A DNA stretch of 64,000 nt from Lycium barbarum (lineage: Eukaryota; Streptophyta; Magnoliopsida; Solanales; Solanaceae): assembly GCF_019175385.1 (NCBI RefSeq), contig NC_083348.1, positions 4,107,001 to 4,171,000 on the forward strand. The letters run 5' to 3'. The stretch's first letter is position 1. Each line of letters begins with the position of its first letter. The position numbers and the translations under genes were made by a program. Shown here in pieces: positions 57,470-64,000 of this stretch. The notes below the pieces were generated by a model. It ran no database searches, was not told where the DNA came from, and saw only the letters and a program-made list of their open reading frames with translations.

Positions 57470-58414
57470 GCCTTTATACGAATAAGACATTGAGTTTATG
57501 TCCCAATGCACGATATTGATGATATGATGATGACTGAGCAAATTAATATGCTCTTGATAAAATTGTGAAGCCCATCCCACTGACTTTGCTCCATTCCCTG
57601 AAGTGAATGTGATAGCAGTATATGATAAGTCTGAAAGATGACAAAATATTTGTTGTGGCTATATGAATGAACGTGGGCGTGATAAAGGACAAAATAATAA
57701 TAGTCATCATTATGATAATTATAAAAGGGAAGAACATTATGGGTTCTCAAAATGGTCCTTCAAAAGGTGAAGATAATTTTTATCATCAATGTGATATGAA
57801 AGGTCATTGATCATGCAGTTGTTGTGCGACCTAATTTAATAAATTTTATAATCGTCCATCAAAATAAAGGAATACAAAGTAGAGACGTACTTGACCTTTC
57901 AAAATGATGTTGAGGTGGATCATATAAATATAATAAATTTATGGCTTTATATGAATAAGACATTGGGTTTAAGTCCCAGTGCACGATATTGATGATATGA
58001 TGATGACTGAGCAAATTAATATGCTCTTGATTAAATTGTGAAGCCTGTCCCACTGTCTTTGCTCCATTCCCTGAAGTGAATGTGGTAGCAGTTTATGATA
58101 AGTCTGAAAGATGACAAAATATTTGTTGTGGCTATATGAATGAACGTGGGCGTGATAAAAGACAAACTAATAATAGTCATCATTATGATAATTATAAAAG
58201 GGAAGAACATTATGGGTTCTCAAAATGGTCCTTCAAAAGGTGAAGATTATCTTTATCATCAATGTGATATGAAAGGTCGTTGAGCATGCAGTTGTTGTGC
58301 GACCTAATTTAATAGATTTTATAAATCTCCATCAAAATAAAGGAATACAAAGTAGAGACGTACTTGACCTTTCAAAATGATGTTGAGGTGGATCATATAA
58401 ATATAATAAATTTC
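57470..58414 (+). repeat. Tandem duplication of gag sequence in copia B
   Basis: 57470-57940 and 57944-58414 are two collinear copies of the gag segment that occurs once in copia A (34383-34855). The first differs from copia A at many positions. The second is identical to it. The joint is ATAAATTTATGGCTTTATAT at about 57935-57953. Confidence 0.9.
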
Positions 58415-59319
58415 AAGGCATGACAAGGAACTTATGATAGAACATTTATGAAGCACATACAAGGGATTATAGTTCATCCCTTGAAAAAAAAAATGTAACT
58501 TGTAATAAGCACTGTGATTGCTGTCCCATTCTTTAAAGTAAATGTGGCAAGATGTGATAATATATATGCATAAATACATGCTTATGTATGGTTATACTAT
58601 ACCACAACTCACCTCATGGGGAGGCTTGAGAGAAATCGATATTGTGATATAAGTGGTCATTGATCACCTTGCCGATGATGATTATTTAAGGGAAAAGGTT
58701 AAAGCAAGAAACGGTTCTTGCCTAAAATAATTTTTGATCATGACCCAAATGATATAATTTTCTCTTTTAAAGGGATGTTCATCATACGGATGATGTTATG
58801 AAATGTGTGGTAGTACACAATTAATTGGCATCTCCGGAAGAGCTAATTTATTACTACATTGGAGGAATTAAATTGATTATCAAGAAAGCATTATACTGTA
58901 GTAAGTCTCAAAGAAACTTATTGAGTTTCAAAGGTATTCGCCAAAGTGGGCATTCATAATGAGACTATAAATGAAAGAGTTAATATCTTCGCATTACTAC
59001 AGTCACAGCGGGTAAGAAATATAAATGTGAAATACCCTGCTTCCGTCCTGTTTGTACTGCACATAATATGAGTATGATGACGGAATCACATACAATAGTA
59101 AACTAGAAGTTTGTTGAAATAAACATCAGTTGGCATGACCGACTCACCATCCCAGTTTAAATATAATGCAAAAATAATTGAGAATTCACGTGGTTCTATA
59201 TAGAAGAAATAAAAGATTCTTAAAGAAATTCTCTTGTGCAGCTTATGATCATAAATCTATTATTAGACCAGCTAAGGTTGGGATCAGGATCCCCATAGAT
59301 TTGGAACGTATAAAAGGTG

Positions 59320-59835
59320 ATATATATACATGAGCTCAGTCACCTGCCATGTGGACCATTTACAATTATATGATTTTAATAAATGCATCTATGATTTGGT
59401 CACATGTGCATTTGGTATCTACTTGCCATTTGATTTTTGCAACGTAGTTTGCTCAAATTGATAAATTAAGAGCATGGTTCCAAGAAATACAATTATGTTA
59501 ATAATGCTGGTTTATATCCATAGTTGGTTTAGTAGAAACTGTATGACTCCAATGATAGCTGAACCATTGAGTCTGAGAATAAAACTCCCAATTTAGTGCG
59601 GGATATGCTATTTAGCATGTAGCAGCGCTTGTATGCATCAAGCCAAACAAGTAATAATAAATCCCCCATCACGATTGGTTCAGGGTCAGGAACCAAATAA
59701 TATCCATCTAGAAACATTTGAATGTGCGGTAATAAATTCAATTGCACCATCACAACGCACAAAGATGGATCCCCAAAGAAGGTTGGGGATATATGTTAGT
59801 CTTACTAGCATTAGGGGGAGAAATGATAAGTAGTT
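59320..59835 (+). pseudogene. Copia B integrase core, decayed
   Basis: Counterpart of copia A 35690-36210. Readable fragments are MILINASMIWSHVHLVSTCH-like, FECAVINSIAPSQRTKMDPQ and RRLGIYVS. Stops interrupt the frame. Confidence 0.75.
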
Positions 59836-59929
59836 GGAAAATATATTATGTGGAATAAATTATCATTAGCATAATCCTCATTCAAAAGGATAATTTAAGT
59901 CAAATGTCAGACGCATTTAACTGATCCAA

Positions 59930-61157
59930 AAGAATTTTATATGCCAGCTACAAATGCTCCATTTAGAATTAAAGTCCCTAAAGGACAGAGTCTACGGCAC
60001 GCCTGAAGCGTGGTAGACCGATCGGTTCCAAAGATAAAAATCCTTGAAAGGAGAGGAGCAAATTATTATGATGGTCATAATAAGGAGGCAAGTGCTCTAG
60101 AAGAGGCTCAAGACAAAACACTTCATCAAACCTTGAAAAAGGTTCAGGTCCCTGAAATATATGAATATAAAGAGATCTCGATAAATTATGTCTATGGAAC
60201 TGATCCAAAAGATCGTCGACGACATATATGATATAGCGCTCAATATTATGATGATATTCTTGAAGTTTAAATCTATCATGATACAGATGAAGAAATGATT
60301 GACCAAAATCAAAGGTGCAATCGAGTATTAGTGACTTCACATAAAAATAAAAATAAAAATAAAAATGTGAAGCTTGTGGACTTGTAGTCCAAACGCCTGA
60401 AAGTGGAAAACCAGTGGGGTACATTATATATAGTGCAGAAATGAGACGAAGAAAATAAAGTCGTTAGATATAAATCACGACTTATGGCATTAAGATTTTC
60501 TTTTCGCAAAGGTCTGGCATTGATTATATGGAGACATATTCTCCTGTGATGGATGCAATCACTTTCAGAAATCTTATTAGTCTGACAATACATGAAAACT
60601 CGATATGCATATAACGAATTGTTGTCACTATTAATATACTTAGCTAGACAACAAAATCTTTATGAAAATTCCTGAAGGATTCAAAGTGCATGAAACATAA
60701 AATGGTTCTCAGGAAACTGGTTCGATAAAGTTTCGTAAGTCCTTATAAGGATTGAAAAATAAATCAGCACGCATGTGGTATAATTGCCTTGTGTTTCTGC
60801 AAAGAGGTGTGGATCTAAAGTTGTTATGATTATTGTGTATGACTGGGATATTATTGGAATTCTTAAGGGTTTCCAAAAGCAGCATATTTTCTACTAAAGG
60901 ATTTAAGATGAATGACTTTGAAAAGACAACTTCTTTTTGGACTACAAATCAATCATTTGACGAATAGAATATTTGTCTATCAGTCAAGTTACACATAGAA
61001 AAGGTGATTCCATTGAATACCCCAATGGTTGTGAACTCACTTGTATAAATAAAGATCCATTTAGACCTCATGAAAATGATGGAATTTTCTTTAGTGCAAT
61101 AGGTGCACTTATATATCTTGCTAATACTATGATTATGGATAACATATTCTATTAATG
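59930..61157 (+). pseudogene. Copia B reverse transcriptase, decayed
   Basis: Collinear with copia A 36300-37548. Includes an acidic linker (KTLHQTLKKVQVPE, 60010-60231), ETYSPVMDAITFRNLISLTI, MKIPEGFKVHET and the terminal KDPFRPHENDGI..IGALIYLANT (60973-61155). Frames change repeatedly; not functional. Confidence 0.8.
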
Positions 61158-61204
61158 TGCAGGAAAAATATAACTCCTACACATTTATATGTGAAGGAAA
61201 TCAA

Positions 61205-61680
61205 ATATTGATATGAATTTTGTTTATTCTAACAAATATTGTCAAGGTCTTGTTGTCTATACAAATGCAGGATATTTTCTGCATGAAGTTGTACGATCTC
61301 AGACAATTACTCATTTGCATGTGGGTGGGTTCCATATTATGCTATTCTATAAGGCAATTAATAATTATTACTTGGGCAAGTCCCTCAAAGATACTAGTGG
61401 CTCTAATGCAAGCCGAGAATGCACATGGTTGATATCAATAACTCAACACATTTAGGAAGGAACTGTGGTCTCTCCTTGAAGATAAAGATTCCAACAATAT
61501 TGAAAGCTAAGGCTGATGGAGACAGAACAAACACATTTCACCAAAATTCTTTTTCACACATGATCTTCAACAGAATGGTGAAATTGTTGCTCAACAAATT
61601 CGATCAAAGTAATAATTTAGCGGATTTATTTACTAAGGGGTTGCCAACATTAGTATTCAGAAATTGATCCGCATGATTGA
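61205..61680 (+). pseudogene. Copia B RNase H and pol C-terminus
   Basis: Includes NFVYSNKYCQGLVVYTNAGY, EVVRSQTITHLHVGG, ASRECTWLISITQHI and, in another frame, a KFDQSNNLADLFTKGLPT end. These are the RNase H domain and conserved C-terminus of copia pol. More complete than in copia A. Confidence 0.82.
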
Positions 61681-61887
61681 AATATGCCCTCACCGAGATA
61701 CAAAATGATGCTCTTATCAAGGGGAGTAAGATACGCGTTGCACTCTTTTTTTCTTAACCAAGATTTTTGTCCCACTGGGTTTTCCTGGTAAGGTTTTTAA
61801 TGAAGCAGCAAGCAATGCGTATTAGGAATAACTTGTATATTTGTCTTTATTAGAATTTTATCTTTTACATGGACATTCAAGGGGGAA

Positions 61888-62139
61888 TGTTATGAATAAA
61901 TTAAGTGGATGACCATGTGGGCCACCACTACTACTGTAGCAAGCTTGCCTTTGCAATATTACTGTTGTAGCAAGCTTGCCTTTGCAAGTTTAAGGCTTTA
62001 TATATAGCCATGTATAATTGATGGAAATATACACACCAAAAAATAAAAAGAATGACTATACTACACTTGCTCCTTTCCCTCTTTCTCTCTCTGCTTTTAT
62101 TGCTCCTTTATTTTATTACAATGCTTTTATTTTATAACA
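61888..62139 (+). mobile_element. 3' LTR of copia B
   Basis: TGTTATGAATAA...TTTATAACA, 252 bp, preceded by PPT CAAGGGGGAA and followed by target duplication GATTC. Confidence 0.94.
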
Positions 62140-62144
62140 GATTC

Positions 62145-62423
62145 ATAATATTCATGTAGACCAATAAATCAATACCAACTATTTAAGCTAAAGCCTCACA
62201 TATGTCATCTCATAATTTCGTCAAAGGAGGGGCATTTTAACTATAAAGGGCTATTGGGGTCTAATAGGTGGAAGTATGAACAATTTTAACCTGAAATTAT
62301 TGTTAAAAGTAATTGAAATCCAATTAGTTGAAGGAAGACAAATTTAAGTCATTTCGAACATGTTAGGGGGCATATTTGACCCTTCTAGAAAAATAAATAT
62401 CACACCTAATACAAGAATATATA
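62145..62423. other. Intergenic sequence, no gene
   Basis: AT-rich flank of copia B; I see no coding or repeat signal. Confidence 0.5.
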
Positions 62424-62625
62424 GTTACACCTCTCTATAACAGCATTGTTGGGTTAAAAAATTTCCAGCTGTCATAGACAATTGTTGTTATACACCTATA
62501 ACAACATTGATATTTAAATAATATTTCGCTGTTATAGGCAAAAAAGATGCATAAAATCTATTTTTGATTTTTAATTGCCAAATTCTAAGTTTAATCACAT
62601 TTTGTATAACGAAGGAAAATCGTTT

Positions 62626-62701
<76 letters not shown>

Positions 62702-63006
62702 TTCTGTTGTAATGGTGTATTAAATGATCAAATATTTGGTCAAAATCTCTACACTTATTATTGGTAATCATTGATATTCTATTTTTATAAAGATGGTTAA
62801 TTATTATATTACCAAAAAAAGAAGATAGCTGTTATATAAGGGTTAATTTTACAAAGAGCGTACTGTTATAAAGTTGGTCACTGCTGTTATAGATGAAATG
62901 CTGTTATAGAAAAGTAAAATATAACATAAGAATTCGGTTCCGAATAAAAATTGGCTGTTATAGAGAGATGTTATTATATGCGAATGCCGTTATGGAGAGG
63001 TCTGAC
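62424..63006. mobile_element. MITE with CTCTCTATAACAG-type terminal inverted repeats
   Basis: Imperfect terminal inverted repeats GTTACACCTCTCTATAACAG (62424) and CCGTTATGGAGAGGTCTGAC (ends 63006), flanked by TATA-rich sequence compatible with a TATA or TATATA target duplication. Internal subterminal repeats of GCTGTTATAG and CTGTTATA occur on both strands. A (TA)n tract (62630-62696) lies in the middle. No coding capacity. Confidence 0.75.
62630..62696. repeat. (TA)n microsatellite inside the MITE
   Basis: About 33 TA units. Confidence 0.95.
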
Positions 63007-63306
63007 TATATAAATAAAAAAATAAAAATGAAAAGATTCAAAATAACAAGGACAAAATATTATTGAACGTTGGGGAAAGTGTTTAAATTTTAAAATCAAA
63101 TTGAAGGGGAAAATTTACTTTCACCAAATTTTATCATCATCAATCATCATAGACAAAAAAAAACAAATTATTTTCAAGAGATTAAATTACTGTACTTACT
63201 TTTGAACTTCACTTCACAAATTAGTTAATGTCGAACTGAAAAAAAAAAAAAAAAAAAAAAAGCTCAAACAAATCTTGTACGTGACTGCTGATGAGACTAA
63301 GGTGTT
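63007..63306. other. 5' flank of the PPR gene
   Basis: Contains ATCATCATCAATCATCAT and a run of 23 A (63239-63261). No convincing TATA box or other promoter element is recognised. Confidence 0.4.
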
Positions 63307-64000
63307 ATGGATTCCATCAAAATTTTGTCCCTCTTGAAATCATCCCTTAGTATTTCAACATCACTGAAACAAGCCAAACTGTTGCACCAAAAGATTGTCA
63401 CTCTAGGCTTACAAAGCAACATTATTTTATCCAAGAATCTAATTAACCTATACATCTCTTGCCATGATTTCCATTCCACTAAGCTAGTCTTTCAAAATCT
63501 TGAGAACCCTCTTGATATCACTTTATGGAATGGTCTAATGGCTGCTTATACTAAGAACCATATGTTCAATGAAGCTCTTCAACTCTTTGACAAGTTGTTA
63601 CAATTCCCATATCTTAAACCTGATAGTTACACTTTCCCTAGTGTTCTTAAGGCTTGTAGTGGTTTAGGAAATGTCCAATGTGGTCAAATGATACATGCTC
63701 ATTTGATTAAAACTGGGATTTTATCAGATGTTGTTGTGACAAGTTCAGTGATTGGGATGTATGCGAAATGCGACTTTTTCGGGTCAGCTATACATCTATT
63801 TGATGAAATGCCTGAGAGAGATGTTGTGTGTTGGAATACTGTGATTTCGTGCTACTATCAAAGTGGGCAATTTGAAAAAGCTCTTGAATTTTTTGAGAAG
63901 ATGAAGGATTTGAGATATATGCCTAATTCGGTTACCTATACAGCAGCAATCTCGTCGTGTTCGAGGCTTTTGGATGTGGAAAGTGGGGAGAGAATTCATC
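63307..64000 (+). CDS. PLS-class pentatricopeptide repeat protein, 5' part, cut by window end
   Basis: Open from the ATG at 63307 (MDSIKILSLLKSSLSI) to the window edge, 231 codons with no stop. It has alternating P, L and S repeats: an S motif around residues 45-70 (LINLYISCHDFHSTKLVFQN), P (ITLWNGLMAAYTKNHMFNEA), L (SYTFPSVLKACSGLGNVQCG), S (VVVTSSVIGMYAKCDFFGSA), P (VCWNTVISCYYQSGQFEKAL) and L (SVTYTAAISSCSRLLDVESG). PLS proteins bind organellar RNA, often for C-to-U editing. The N-terminus resembles Arabidopsis At5g27110 (from memory). A targeting peptide is not certain. Like most PPR genes it shows no intron so far. The only intact gene in the window. Confidence 0.93.
   Translation, partial: MDSIKILSLLKSSLSISTSLKQAKLLHQKIVTLGLQSNIILSKNLINLYISCHDFHSTKLVFQNLENPLDITLWNGLMAAYTKNHMFNEALQLFDKLLQFPYLKPDSYTFPSVLKACSGLGNVQCGQMIHAHLIKTGILSDVVVTSSVIGMYAKCDFFGSAIHLFDEMPERDVVCWNTVISCYYQSGQFEKALEFFEKMKDLRYMPNSVTYTAAISSCSRLLDVESGERIH

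Larger units (their letters stand above)
56140..62139 (+). mobile_element. Ty1/copia element B, full length
   Basis: LTRs 56140-56393 and 61888-62139 with identical target duplications GATTC (56135-56139 and 62140-62144). Close relative of copia A with the same order: gag, integrase, RT, RNase H. The element is about 6.0 kb. It carries a tandem duplication of about 473 bp in gag (57470-58414), whose second copy is identical to copia A over 665 bp. All frames have multiple stops. Confidence 0.95.

Noticed and set aside
63297..63479. 60-codon minus-strand frame at the PPR start
   Set aside because: Antisense of the PPR coding sequence.

Overview
The window looks like heterochromatin-like intergenic DNA from a eudicot. 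Solanaceae is my best guess, from the LTR termini and the Tat, Athila and Tekay-like families, but this is inference. At least 95% is LTR retrotransposon in nested layers. The only host gene I can support is the 5' part of a PLS-class pentatricopeptide repeat (PPR) gene at the right edge (63307 onward). There are no rRNA, tRNA or CRISPR loci and no bacterial-type features.

Left block (1-10308): long-LTR Ty3/gypsy (Tekay/Del-like) pieces, mostly minus strand. They include an LTR with its Met-tRNA-type primer binding site (4201-7061) and a perfect solo LTR (7869-10149, target duplication ATGAA). Both sit in the 3' LTR of a Tat-lineage element. The Tat body follows on the minus strand (10309-21463) with recognisable gag, protease, RT, RNase H and integrase, all broken. 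Head-to-head with it lies a second, plus-strand Tat element (LTR end and PBS at 22133, ORF1 to about 24000, pol C-terminus at 26279-26411) that has lost almost all of pol. Further Tekay-like LTRs (to 26278; 26677-32038) interrupt it.

Right block (33064-62139): two related Ty1/copia elements. Copia A (33064-55193, duplication TGTAT) contains a Tekay-like solo LTR (37554-54348, duplication CAAAA). That LTR contains a complete 14.3-kb Athila-type element (39319-53617) with gag, protease, RT, RNase H, integrase and a third, env-position ORF. Copia B (56140-62139, duplication GATTC) is complete but carries a chimeric internal duplication. A MITE with an AT microsatellite lies 0.3 kb upstream of the PPR gene.

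The most interesting signal is not a gene. Nearly every long gypsy LTR here carries, just upstream of its TATA-like box, a cluster of short palindromes built on a CGG-N-CCG core. Each element has its own flanking letters (TTTACGGTCCGTAAA, TTATACGGTCCGTATAA, GTTACGGTCCGTAAC, TATGCGGCCGCATA and others). The Athila element carries two extra clusters between pol and the env-position ORF, one followed by a TATA-like box and a pyrimidine-rich leader. This suggests a shared promoter architecture with fast-changing words. A second unexplained signal is a repeated hairpin-like motif (GACCTGATTCC ... GGGATACGTAGGCAGTC) that recurs in sense orientation in both Tat elements.
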